Part shown: positions 34,249-42,826 of the stretch, piece after piece
Position numbering within the stretch: the first letter of the stretch is position 1
How the letters are laid out: each line of letters begins with the position of its first letter
From: Actinobacteria bacterium UBA2279
GTDB lineage: Bacteria > Actinomycetota > Coriobacteriia > Anaerosomatales > Anaerosomataceae
Assembly: GCA_002347365.1 (NCBI GenBank)
Contig: DDWT01000021.1
Span: 1-47,378 of the forward strand
Length of the DNA: 47,378 nucleotides
Reading direction: 5' to 3'
Translations under genes and position numbers: made by a program
Notes under the pieces: generated by a model
Database searches by the model: none
What the model was told of the DNA's origin: nothing
What the model saw: only the letters and a program-made list of their open reading frames with translations

Positions 34249-35144
34249 CCGGCCGCTCCCCCCATGAACTCACCGACATGTTCCTCGAGCACCTCACCGT
34301 CGAACGGAATGTCTCGCCGCACACCGTCCGTGCATACGCCACGGACATGCGGCAGTTCCTCGACTGGTGCGAGCGATCCTCCTATGACCCTCTGACTCTC
34401 AAGCACAGACAGCTTCGGGGGTATCTCGCGGAGTTGGACAGGGCTCGTTACGAGCGTCGTACTATCGCCCGCAAGACGTCGACACTCCGTTCGTTTTACA
34501 CATTCCTTCAAACACGCGGCCTTGCGGATATCAACCCGGCCGCCGTTCTTGGCACTCCACGACTGCAACGACGCCTGCCGGAGACCGTTCCAACTGACCT
34601 CCTCAACGCGCTTCTTGATGCACCGGATGCATCCAAACCCCAGGGCCTTCGGGACGCCGCGATCCTGGAGCTTTTGTATGCCACAGGCATCCGAGTGGGG
34701 GAGCTCGAGTCTCTGGACACCGGAGACATCGACCTCACCCAGGGCCAGGTGAAGGTGATGGGAAAAGGGTCGAAACAACGTATCGTGCCGATGCACCGCA
34801 AGGCGGTAGACCGGCTTGGCGCCTATGTCCTGCATGCCAGACCGTACTACGCTCGCAAGGGCGACTCTTCGGCACTCTTCCTCAATCGATCGGGCACTCG
34901 ACTTCAGGCAGGAAGCGTCCGCCGACTGCTATCGAACTACCTCGAACAGTTGGGTGCCGACAGGGGGATCCACCCGCATGCGCTACGCCACACATTCGCG
35001 ACCCACCTGCTCGAGGCAGGTGCGGATCTGCGAAGCGTTCAGGAACTCTTGGGGCACGTTGCGCTGTCAACCACCCAGATTTATACTCATTTGGGCATGA
35101 AGCGGCTTAAGGATGTCCACAGAGACGCACATCCGCGAGCGTGA
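34245..35144 (+). CDS. xerC: Xer-type tyrosine recombinase
   Basis: Site-specific recombinase that resolves chromosome dimers at dif. The 299-residue length is typical. The N-terminal SAM-like core-binding domain (about 8-90) is followed by the catalytic domain with all residues present: Arg150, Lys174, His245, Arg248, His271 and the nucleophile Tyr280 (STTQIYTHL). GTG 34245 overlaps the trmFO stop (GTGA). Housekeeping context and absence of nearby mobile genes argue for XerC/XerD rather than a phage integrase; which of the two cannot be decided. Confidence 0.92.
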   Translation: MTGRSPHELTDMFLEHLTVERNVSPHTVRAYATDMRQFLDWCERSSYDPLTLKHRQLRGYLAELDRARYERRTIARKTSTLRSFYTFLQTRGLADINPAAVLGTPRLQRRLPETVPTDLLNALLDAPDASKPQGLRDAAILELLYATGIRVGELESLDTGDIDLTQGQVKVMGKGSKQRIVPMHRKAVDRLGAYVLHARPYYARKGDSSALFLNRSGTRLQAGSVRRLLSNYLEQLGADRGIHPHALRHTFATHLLEAGADLRSVQELLGHVALSTTQIYTHLGMKRLKDVHRDAHPRA

Positions 35145-35164
35145 TCCGGAGGGGCTCCCATCGA

Positions 35165-35956
35165 ATGAGACAAGACCCGAAGACGGACGTGTCCGCCTAC
35201 TGGGCCGCGTACAAGGAGAGTGGAGACCCCGCATCTCGGGAGACGCTCATCCTCAACTACTCGCCTTTGGTCAAGTATGTGGCCGGTAGACTCTCGTCGA
35301 ATCTGCCACAAACCGTAGACACATCCGATCTCATCTCATACGGGGTCTTCGGTCTGATTGACGCGATAGAGAAGTTCGACCCTGAACGCGGCATCAAGTT
35401 CGAGACTTACGCGATCGCCCGCATCAAAGGCGCCATCATTGACGAACTCCGCGCCATGGACTGGGTTCCGCGCTCTGTCAGAGCCAGATCGCGCGAGATA
35501 GAGCAGGCCTACATAGCACTCGAGAACCGCCTGAAGCGTGTTCCCGACGACGCCGAGGTCGCTCGAGAGATGGGCATCACCGGTCGCGAGTTGCAGGATA
35601 TCCTTACCAAGCTGTCCTACACCTCCATCGTATCTTTTGAGGAACTGTGGACAGGCGGACAGGACAGAGACGATCGCGGCAACGCCTTCGGCAGCATCAA
35701 GGATGAGTCGGCCGAGGACCCGGTTCAGATGTTCGAGAGCGTCGAGCTGAAGGAGATCCTCTCGCGCGCGATCGATCGTCTGCCCGAGCGTGAGAAGATC
35801 GTTATCGCCCTTTACTATTATGAGGGCCTTACTCTCAAGGAGATCGGCGCCGTCCTGGGTGTGACGGAGTCCAGAGTGAGCCAGCTCCATACGAAGGCCG
35901 TACTCCGTCTGCGCGCACGACTGCATGCAGCACAAGGCTACGCACACACCACCTGA
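35165..35956 (+). CDS. whiG: FliA/WhiG family RNA polymerase sigma factor
   Basis: Alternative sigma factor of the sigma-28/WhiG group, 263 residues. Region 2 contains YGVFGLIDAIEKFDPERG and FETYAIARIKGAIIDELR, region 3 follows with WVPRSVR, and region 4 is the helix-turn-helix LKEIGAVLGVTESRVSQLH. In Streptomyces WhiG starts sporulation, while in motile bacteria FliA serves flagellar genes; no flagellar genes are in this window. ATG 35165 is supported by GGAGGGG at 35148-35154; GTG 35141, overlapping xerC, is possible. A receiver-domain gene follows after 16 bases, probably in the same transcript. Confidence 0.88.
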   Translation: MRQDPKTDVSAYWAAYKESGDPASRETLILNYSPLVKYVAGRLSSNLPQTVDTSDLISYGVFGLIDAIEKFDPERGIKFETYAIARIKGAIIDELRAMDWVPRSVRARSREIEQAYIALENRLKRVPDDAEVAREMGITGRELQDILTKLSYTSIVSFEELWTGGQDRDDRGNAFGSIKDESAEDPVQMFESVELKEILSRAIDRLPEREKIVIALYYYEGLTLKEIGAVLGVTESRVSQLHTKAVLRLRARLHAAQGYAHTT

Positions 35957-35972
35957 GGAAAGGGAGGCTATC

Positions 35973-36593
35973 GTGCCGGCACATCGAATCCTCATCGTCG
36001 AAGACACGGAGCTGCTGCGTCGGATGTATCACGACAAGCTCGTCTCTGACGGGTTCGAGGTTTCGACTGCATCCGACGGGCTTGAGGCGCTTACTGAACT
36101 CCGCAATACGCACTTTGACCTCGTCGTCTTGGACCTCATCATGCCGCGCATGGGTGGTCTGGAGGTCCTTGAGACCATGAAAGCCGACCCGCGACTGGCG
36201 TCCATCCCGGTAGTGATCCTTACCAATCTCGGCGAGGACTCCGCTATCGAAAGAGCGCTTGATCTTGGAGCGATCGACTACCTGATCAAGAACTCCGCAA
36301 AACCCGCGGATATCGCCGCCAAGATCAAGTTGACTCTCGACAACCTCGTGCCAGCACCTCAGCAGCCCGCGGCCGACGGTGCTCCAGAAGCGCCCAGGGG
36401 AGCATCCTTCAGGTTGCTCGTGCGTGACCGAGAGGCCGATGCTGACGCATTCGTCACCCATGCGGGCCTTCAAAGGCGATTCTGGTGCCCGGCATGCGAG
36501 CTGGAGCTCCTGCTCGAACTCGTGCCCAATGCCTCTCGCGAGGGATGGTACGAGGCTCACCTGATCTGTACACAGTGTGGCCGCGAGTACTAG
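35973..36593 (+). CDS. response regulator receiver protein with zinc-ribbon-like C-terminus
   Basis: A 206-residue protein. The receiver domain (1-125) is complete: acidic pair Glu10-Asp11, phosphorylation site Asp54, Thr84 and Lys106. A Pro/Ala-rich linker (about 127-145) leads to a short C-terminal domain with CPAC (172/175) and CTQC (199/202), spaced like a zinc ribbon. No known DNA-binding or enzymatic output domain is recognised. GTG 35973 has AGGGAGG at 35961-35967, 5 bases away. It directly follows the sigma factor gene, so a regulatory link is plausible. No histidine kinase gene is nearby. Confidence 0.85.
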   Translation: MPAHRILIVEDTELLRRMYHDKLVSDGFEVSTASDGLEALTELRNTHFDLVVLDLIMPRMGGLEVLETMKADPRLASIPVVILTNLGEDSAIERALDLGAIDYLIKNSAKPADIAAKIKLTLDNLVPAPQQPAADGAPEAPRGASFRLLVRDREADADAFVTHAGLQRRFWCPACELELLLELVPNASREGWYEAHLICTQCGREY

Positions 36594-36638
36594 CACGGAT
36601 TCTCGGCCTCCCGCCTGCCGCGCGACGTAGTCTGGTGC

Positions 36639-36667
36639 TTTCGCGCGTCGAAGGCGTGTGTTACCCT
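36639..36667 (+). promoter_or_regulatory. candidate promoter of rpsB-tsf
   Basis: TTTCGC (36639-36644), 17 bases, then TACCCT (36662-36667) preceded by TG, an extended -10. It sits in the 189-base gap between the receiver gene and rpsB. The predicted mRNA leader is about 110 bases and contains the structure at 36698-36740. Confidence 0.45.
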
Positions 36668-36697
36668 GTATCGGCTCATATCAAGCACGCCTGCGGA

Positions 36698-36740
36698 CTC
36701 TCGCGCATGGTGCCGTCACCGACGGTTGCGCATCTGAGAG
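36698..36740 (+). other. structured element in the rpsB leader
   Basis: Three stacked helices can form: CTCTC with GAGAG (outer), GCGCA with TGCGC, and CCGTC with GACGG closing a 3-base loop. Small asymmetric internal loops separate them. No T-run follows, so it is not a terminator. It resembles an autoregulatory S2 leader in position; the sequence does not prove that function. Confidence 0.55.
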
Positions 36741-36782
36741 GTTGATGCAGGCGGAAGTAAAACCGAAACAGGAGGTAGCACC

Positions 36783-37625
<843 letters not shown>

Positions 37626-37673
37626 ACCGAACAGTTCTGCCGCAACGCGGCTGTCACAGTAGGAGGAACGACA

Positions 37674-38588
37674 ATGGAAATCACCGCTTCCATGGTGAAG
37701 GAGCTGCGCGAGAGCACGGGCGCAGGAATGATGGACTGCAAGAAGGCACTTACCGAGTCGGACGGCGATATGGAACTGGCCGTCGATATCCTGCGCACCA
37801 AGGGTCTTGCCGACCTTGCCAAGAAGGCCGGGCGTGCCACGCATGAGGGCATCATCGGGTCCTTCATCAACGATGATCTTCGGGTTGGCACTATCCTCGA
37901 GATCAACTGCGAGACGGACTTCGTGGCTCGCAACGACGACTTCAAATCCTTCGTCACCTCGATTGCGAAGCATATCGTCGCGACCGCTCCTGCAGACGTC
38001 TCTGCCCTGCTCGGGCAGGCCTACACCGGGCGTGAGGACATCACGGTCGAACAGTACCTGGGGGAGAACGTCGCCAAGATCGGCGAGAATCTGGTCGTCG
38101 CGCGTTTCGCCCGTTTTGAGCTGTCCTCAGAGGCCGGGGCGATCGGCGCCTACATCCACGGTGTCGGCAACATAGGTGTGCTTGTCGAGGTCGCTGCAGG
38201 AATCGCCGACGCTGCTCTGTCTCCGGAGTTCGGAGGCTTCGTGAAAGACGTAGCGATGCAGATCGCTGCCGCTGCGCCTATCGCACTCTCAGCCGACCAG
38301 GTGCCGGCCGAAGTGGTGGAGCACGAGAAGTCCATCTACATGGCGCAGGCTGCCGAGACAGGCAAGCCCGAACCCATCCAGGTCAAGATCGCCGAGGGCA
38401 GGCTGCAGAAGTTCTTCAAGGAGGTCTGCCTCGTAGAGCAGATCTTCGTGAAGGATCCCGACATCACCATCGCGCAACTGACCGATCGACTTGGTCTGAC
38501 TCTCGGCACCGACATCAAGATCGTCCGCTTTGCGAGGTTCGTCCTTGGGGAGACCAACCCCGAGGCCAAACCCGCTACGTGCGGCTAG
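37674..38588 (+). CDS. tsf: translation elongation factor Ts
   Basis: Nucleotide exchange factor for EF-Tu, 304 residues. The N-terminal UBA-like domain with VKELRESTGAGMMDCKKAL and the first core motif LEINCETDFVARND are diagnostic, and IGAYIHGVGNIGVLVEV opens the second core. TAGGAGGA lies just before ATG 37674. The gene ends 9 bases before a large hairpin. Cytosolic. Confidence 0.97.
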   Translation: MEITASMVKELRESTGAGMMDCKKALTESDGDMELAVDILRTKGLADLAKKAGRATHEGIIGSFINDDLRVGTILEINCETDFVARNDDFKSFVTSIAKHIVATAPADVSALLGQAYTGREDITVEQYLGENVAKIGENLVVARFARFELSSEAGAIGAYIHGVGNIGVLVEVAAGIADAALSPEFGGFVKDVAMQIAAAAPIALSADQVPAEVVEHEKSIYMAQAAETGKPEPIQVKIAEGRLQKFFKEVCLVEQIFVKDPDITIAQLTDRLGLTLGTDIKIVRFARFVLGETNPEAKPATCG

Positions 38589-38597
38589 CGGTTCCCG

Positions 38598-38635
38598 ATC
38601 CAAAGGGGCGACGCGCACGCGTCGCCCCTTTGGAT
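38598..38635 (+). terminator. hairpin after tsf
   Basis: A perfect 17-bp stem (38598-38614 with 38619-38635) closes the 4-base loop GCAC. The run of T normally found after an intrinsic terminator is absent; instead TAGAAT (38636-38641), a possible -10 for pyrH, begins directly after the stem. It may be a partial terminator or a processing site. Confidence 0.6.
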
Positions 38636-38687
38636 TAGAATCTAGCTCGGGGTCTTGACCCGTTTCAAACGCCGATGAGGGAGGACC

Positions 38688-39410
38688 ATGGCCGACTACC
38701 GCTACAAGCGCGTGCTTCTCAAACTCTCCGGTGAGGCCCTGATGGGCGATGCCGGGTACGGGATCGATCCCAAAGTCCTCGATTCCCTTGCGCGTCAGCT
38801 CAAGACCGTCCACGACGACGGAGTGGAAGTCGCGATAGTGGTTGGCGGCGGCAACATCTTCCGCGGAGTAGCGGCCTCGGCAAAGGGTATGGATCGTGCG
38901 CAGGCCGACTACATCGGTATGCTCGCCACCGTCATGAACTCTCTCGCACTCCAGGATGTGCTTGAGAAGCATGATGTGTACACGCGGGTAATGAGCGCGA
39001 TCGGCATGCAGGATGTCGCAGAGCCCTACATCCGGCGCCGTGCGATACGCCACCTCGAGAAGGGGCGTGTCACCATATTCGCGGCCGGCACGGGCAACCC
39101 GTACTTCACCACCGATACCACCGCAGCGCTGCGGGCACTTGAGATCCATGCGGAATGCATCATGAAGGCCACCAAGGTCGACGGCGTATACGATGCTGAC
39201 CCGAAGTCGCACCCTGAGGCAGTCAAGTTCGACGAACTCACCTACATCGATGTCCTGAACCGTGGCCTGAAGGTGATGGATAACACCGCTATCTCACTGT
39301 CAATGGACAATGACCTACCGATTATCGTCTTCAATATGGAGCGCGAGGGTAATATCGTTCGCGCACTCAAAGGAGAGAAGGTCGGCACCATCGTACGAGG
39401 AGGTAACTGA
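38688..39410 (+). CDS. pyrH: UMP kinase
   Basis: Phosphorylates UMP to UDP in pyrimidine nucleotide synthesis; a hexameric amino-acid-kinase-fold enzyme. The 240-residue chain has LLKLSGEALMGD at the N-terminus, VVGGGNIFRG, AGTGNPYFTTDTTAALRA and KATKVDGVYDADP, all typical. AGGGAGGACC precedes ATG 38688. The stop overlaps frr (TGATG). Order rpsB-tsf-pyrH-frr is nearly universal. Confidence 0.97.
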   Translation: MADYRYKRVLLKLSGEALMGDAGYGIDPKVLDSLARQLKTVHDDGVEVAIVVGGGNIFRGVAASAKGMDRAQADYIGMLATVMNSLALQDVLEKHDVYTRVMSAIGMQDVAEPYIRRRAIRHLEKGRVTIFAAGTGNPYFTTDTTAALRALEIHAECIMKATKVDGVYDADPKSHPEAVKFDELTYIDVLNRGLKVMDNTAISLSMDNDLPIIVFNMEREGNIVRALKGEKVGTIVRGGN

Positions 39411-39967
39411 TGACCGCGCACACTATTGCTGACGCACAGGAACGCATGTCAAAGGCTGCTGCGGCACTCGGCCACGAATTCGCGAGTGTCCGGACCGGTC
39501 GTGCCTCCGGAGCGATCTTCGAGAAGCTCACCGTCGAGTACTACGGCGTGGCAACACCTCTGCTGCAGATCGCGGGCGTCAGCTCACCGGAGCCACAGAT
39601 GCTGGTTCTCAGCCCGTACGACAAGACGGCGATCGGCGCCATCGAGAAGGCCATCCTCGCGTCTGACCTCGGCCTGAATCCGAGCAACGACGGAACGGTT
39701 ATCCGCGTGCCGTTCCCGGCGCTGAACGAGGAACGCCGTCGCGACCTCGTCAAGCTGTGCAAGCAGTACGCCGAAGAGGCCAGGGTTGCAGTACGCAACA
39801 TCCGTCGCGATACGAACGATTTCCTCAAGCATCAGGAGAAAGAGCACGAGATCTCACAGGACGACCTGCGACGTCTCGAGGTCGACGTCCAGAAGCTCAC
39901 TGACACACACATTGCCGATATCGATGACATGCTCAAGCGCAAAGAGCAGGAGATCATGGAGGTCTAG
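39410..39967 (+). CDS. frr: ribosome recycling factor
   Basis: Splits post-termination ribosomes with EF-G. The 185-residue protein has the family start MSKAAAALGHEFASVRTGRAS, the VPFPALNEERRRDLVKL box and the three-helix-bundle C-terminus. ATG 39410 overlaps the pyrH stop, with GAGGAGG just upstream. Confidence 0.97.
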   Translation: MTAHTIADAQERMSKAAAALGHEFASVRTGRASGAIFEKLTVEYYGVATPLLQIAGVSSPEPQMLVLSPYDKTAIGAIEKAILASDLGLNPSNDGTVIRVPFPALNEERRRDLVKLCKQYAEEARVAVRNIRRDTNDFLKHQEKEHEISQDDLRRLEVDVQKLTDTHIADIDDMLKRKEQEIMEV

Positions 39968-39973
39968 CGCTCC

Positions 39974-40750
39974 GTGACACCCTCATCTGCCTCTCGTCAG
40001 GACTTCTTCGCTTCGAAGCGCGAGCGCGAGTTGCTCAGCCAGTTCGACGTGAGCGGGACTCCAACACACGTTGCGATCATCATGGACGGCAATGGGCGTT
40101 GGGCCTCCAAACGAGGTCTGCCGCGAATCGCCGGCCATCGCGCTGGCGCGAAGGCGATCCGCGAAGTCATCGCCGCGTCGATAGAGTTGGGCATTCCGTA
40201 CCTGACGCTCTACTCATTCAGCTCCGAGAACTGGCGACGCCCTACAGATGAGGTCCACGGCCTGATGAATCTGTTCGTAGAGGTCCTTGAGCGCGAACTC
40301 GGGAACCTGCAGAAACAAGACGTCAGAGTCAGGGTCATCGGACGTTCCGAGGGCATGCCGGAACCGACCATGCAGGCGTTCCGCCGCACCGAAGAGAAGA
40401 CTGCGGACAACCAGGCGTTGACTCTCGCGGTCGCACTGAACTACGGCGGTCGAACAGAGCTCGTTGACAGCGCGAGAGCCATCGCTCGAGATGTTGCTTC
40501 CGGAGCACTCTCGCCCGGGGACATCGACGAGACCGCTATCGCAGAGCGGCTCTATACGACCGGCCTGCCCGATCCAGATCTGGTGATACGCACAAGCGGG
40601 GAGATGCGCATCTCCAACTTCCTGCTGTGGCAGATCGCATACAGCGAGCTGTGGGTGACTTCCGTCTTGTGGCCGGACTTCAAGCGCTACGATCTCTTGC
40701 GTGCCGTCATCGACTACCAGAAGCGCACTCGCAGATTCGGGGGAAGCTGA
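39974..40750 (+). CDS. uppS: isoprenyl transferase (undecaprenyl diphosphate synthase type)
   Basis: Cis-prenyltransferase that builds the C55 (or decaprenyl) lipid carrier for peptidoglycan. The 258-residue protein has VAIIMDGNGRWA with catalytic Asp38, LPRIAGHRAG, TLYSFSSENW and the C-terminal PDPDLVIRTSGEMRISNFLLWQ. GTG 39974 has GGAGG at 39958-39962. Product chain length is not readable from sequence. Overlaps cdsA (TGATG). Confidence 0.95.
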   Translation: MTPSSASRQDFFASKRERELLSQFDVSGTPTHVAIIMDGNGRWASKRGLPRIAGHRAGAKAIREVIAASIELGIPYLTLYSFSSENWRRPTDEVHGLMNLFVEVLERELGNLQKQDVRVRVIGRSEGMPEPTMQAFRRTEEKTADNQALTLAVALNYGGRTELVDSARAIARDVASGALSPGDIDETAIAERLYTTGLPDPDLVIRTSGEMRISNFLLWQIAYSELWVTSVLWPDFKRYDLLRAVIDYQKRTRRFGGS

Positions 40751-41595
40751 TGGCCTCGCTCGACAAGCAGGAGCGTGGGCTGTCGGCCATCTTCGTGCGC
40801 ACAAGCACGGCTGTGCTGATCGGTCTGGCATTCATCGGCGCGATCCTGTTCGGTAGATACCTCGGGCTTGCCGTCGTCATATCCATCGTCGCCACGATGG
40901 CGGTTGCCGAGTTCTATGCCCTGTCCCGACAGGAACGCCGTCTCCCCAACGAGATATTCGGCTGGGCGGCGGTCGCTTCGATGCCTATAGCGGCGGCTGC
41001 CTACGGCGCTTTCGGCCTTACTGCCGTGGTCAGCATGCTTGTCATCGCGTCACTGCTGTGGCACCTGCTGTTTCGCCAGGTGCGGGCGACCGATACCGCC
41101 ATCACCGTGTTCGGAGCCGTATATATCGGCTTCACGCTTTCCCACTTCGTGCTGATCCGCCAACTTGATGCCGGCACTGAGCTTGCCCTGGCGACCATAT
41201 TCAGCGTCTGGGTGAACGACATCTTCGCCTACCTCGTCGGCTCAACGATCGGTCGTCACAAGATGGCTCCGCGAATCTCTCCGAACAAGTCATGGGAGGG
41301 CTTCGCTGCCGGTACCGTGTTCACTATCGGGGTGTGGGTGGCGGTCTATTTCCTCGCCTCAACGGGCCTCTCACTGCGGGCCCACATCATGGTGGGCATC
41401 GCAGCCTCTGTGGCAGCCGTCGTCGGCGACCTGGCCGAATCCCGACTGAAGCGAGAAGCGGGAGTCAAGGACTCAGGCAGAGCTCTGCCGGGTCACGGTG
41501 GGTTCCTGGACAGATTCGACAGTCTGACCCTTGTTTCTATCGTGACCTACTACATGCTTCTCATCGGTGGCGCGACGGTCGGAGGCCCACTGTGA
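40750..41595 (+). CDS. cdsA: phosphatidate cytidylyltransferase
   Basis: Makes CDP-diacylglycerol, precursor of all phospholipid head groups. The 281-residue membrane protein has about seven hydrophobic segments (first about 20-55) and the family signature near the C-terminus, with ISPNKSWEG, GDLAESRLKREAGVKDSG and LPGHGGFLDRFDS. ATG 40750 overlaps the uppS stop, and GGGGGAAG is just upstream. An alternative longer opening inside uppS is not supported. Confidence 0.95.
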   Translation: MASLDKQERGLSAIFVRTSTAVLIGLAFIGAILFGRYLGLAVVISIVATMAVAEFYALSRQERRLPNEIFGWAAVASMPIAAAAYGAFGLTAVVSMLVIASLLWHLLFRQVRATDTAITVFGAVYIGFTLSHFVLIRQLDAGTELALATIFSVWVNDIFAYLVGSTIGRHKMAPRISPNKSWEGFAAGTVFTIGVWVAVYFLASTGLSLRAHIMVGIAASVAAVVGDLAESRLKREAGVKDSGRALPGHGGFLDRFDSLTLVSIVTYYMLLIGGATVGGPL

Positions 41596-42740
41596 CCGAT
41601 CGTTTGCGCGTCGCGATACTCGGTTCGACTGGTTCGATCGGCCGCCAGGCGCTGATGGTTGCTGAGCGCTTCCCGGAGCGCATCCAGGTGGTCGCTCTGG
41701 CTGCATTCAGCAACGTGGAGCTCCTCGCACAGCAGGCACACGTATTCGGCGTCTCTGAAGTGGCGCTTGGTGATTGCCGAAGGCTCGAGCAGGCGCAGTC
41801 CCTTCTCGGCGGAACCGGTCTCACTGTCGCGTGCGGCTCAGAGGCGACAGTGAGACTGGCGTCTCTCGAGAATGCCGACGTCGTACTCAACGCCTTGGTG
41901 GGCGCGGCCGGACTCAGGTCCTCCATTGCGGCACTGGCAGCCGGCAAGCGCCTTGCGCTCGCCAACAAAGAGTCGCTGGTCATTGGGGGAGAGCTGATCA
42001 CTCGGCTGACAACGTCCGGCGAGATGATTCCCGTCGACAGCGAGCACTCGGCGATCTACCAGTGCCTCGTCGGTGAGCGCGCCGACGAAGTCCAGCGCAT
42101 CTGGCTCACCGCATCCGGTGGACCGTTTCGAGGGCGCAACTCGAGCGAACTCGCGGATGTCACCGTCGAGCAGGCGCTTGCGCACCCTCGCTGGACCATG
42201 GGGCCCAAGATCACGATCGATTCGGCCACACTCATGAACAAGGGTCTCGAGGCGATCGAAGCTCATCATCTGTTCGGCGTGACCTACGACCAGATACGTA
42301 TCGTCGTGCACCCGCAGTCGTGCGTACATTCGATGGTCGAGTTCAAAGACGGGTCGGTCAAAGCCCATCTGGGCGCGACGGATATGCGTATCCCGATCCA
42401 GTACGCATTCAGCCATCCATACCGGTGGGACGCTCCGCTCCCGCCCGTGGACTTCGCACAGCTCGGCCGTCTTGATTTCGAGGAGCCCGACTATGCCTCC
42501 TTCCCGGCTCTTGAGCTGGCTCTGGAATCAGGCATGGTCGGTGGCACGATGCCCACGGTCATGAACGCCGCGAACGAGACCGCGGTAGCCGCGTTCCTCG
42601 GTCACCGGACCGGGTTCCTCGATATCCCGCGCGTGGTCGAGGCGACGATGGCGGGACATAGCGCCGAGAGGGTCGAGTGCGTCGAGCAGATCGAGTCCGC
42701 CGACGCTTGGGCCCGGCAGGTCGCCGCCGAACTCCTGTAG
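41592..42740 (+). CDS. dxr: 1-deoxy-D-xylulose 5-phosphate reductoisomerase
   Basis: First committed enzyme of the DOXP/MEP isoprenoid pathway, forming MEP. The 382-residue protein has the NADPH motif AILGSTGSIG, LANKESLVIGG, the metal/substrate segment PVDSEHSAIYQCL, and MGPKITIDSATLMNKGLE. GTG 41592 overlaps the cdsA stop (GTGA), with GGAGG at 41581-41585. IspG downstream completes a second step of the same pathway. Confidence 0.96.
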   Translation: MTDRLRVAILGSTGSIGRQALMVAERFPERIQVVALAAFSNVELLAQQAHVFGVSEVALGDCRRLEQAQSLLGGTGLTVACGSEATVRLASLENADVVLNALVGAAGLRSSIAALAAGKRLALANKESLVIGGELITRLTTSGEMIPVDSEHSAIYQCLVGERADEVQRIWLTASGGPFRGRNSSELADVTVEQALAHPRWTMGPKITIDSATLMNKGLEAIEAHHLFGVTYDQIRIVVHPQSCVHSMVEFKDGSVKAHLGATDMRIPIQYAFSHPYRWDAPLPPVDFAQLGRLDFEEPDYASFPALELALESGMVGGTMPTVMNAANETAVAAFLGHRTGFLDIPRVVEATMAGHSAERVECVEQIESADAWARQVAAELL

Positions 42741-42826
42741 TATCGTCGGCTGGTGTACCTTTTGCTCTTCAACAACGATGGGGAATCCCCTACGAGTGAC
42801 TGCATCTCGATGATTCGGATGGTGCC

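Noticed and set aside
34245..35144. Tyrosine recombinase considered as an integrase marking a mobile element
   Set aside because: It overlaps trmFO by 4 bases, has housekeeping neighbours, and no attachment repeats or phage genes are present.
42741..42826. Gap between dxr and rseP with the small repeat GGGGAATCCCC
   Set aside because: The repeat leaves too short a loop for a stable hairpin, and no convincing promoter or ribosome-binding site stands out.
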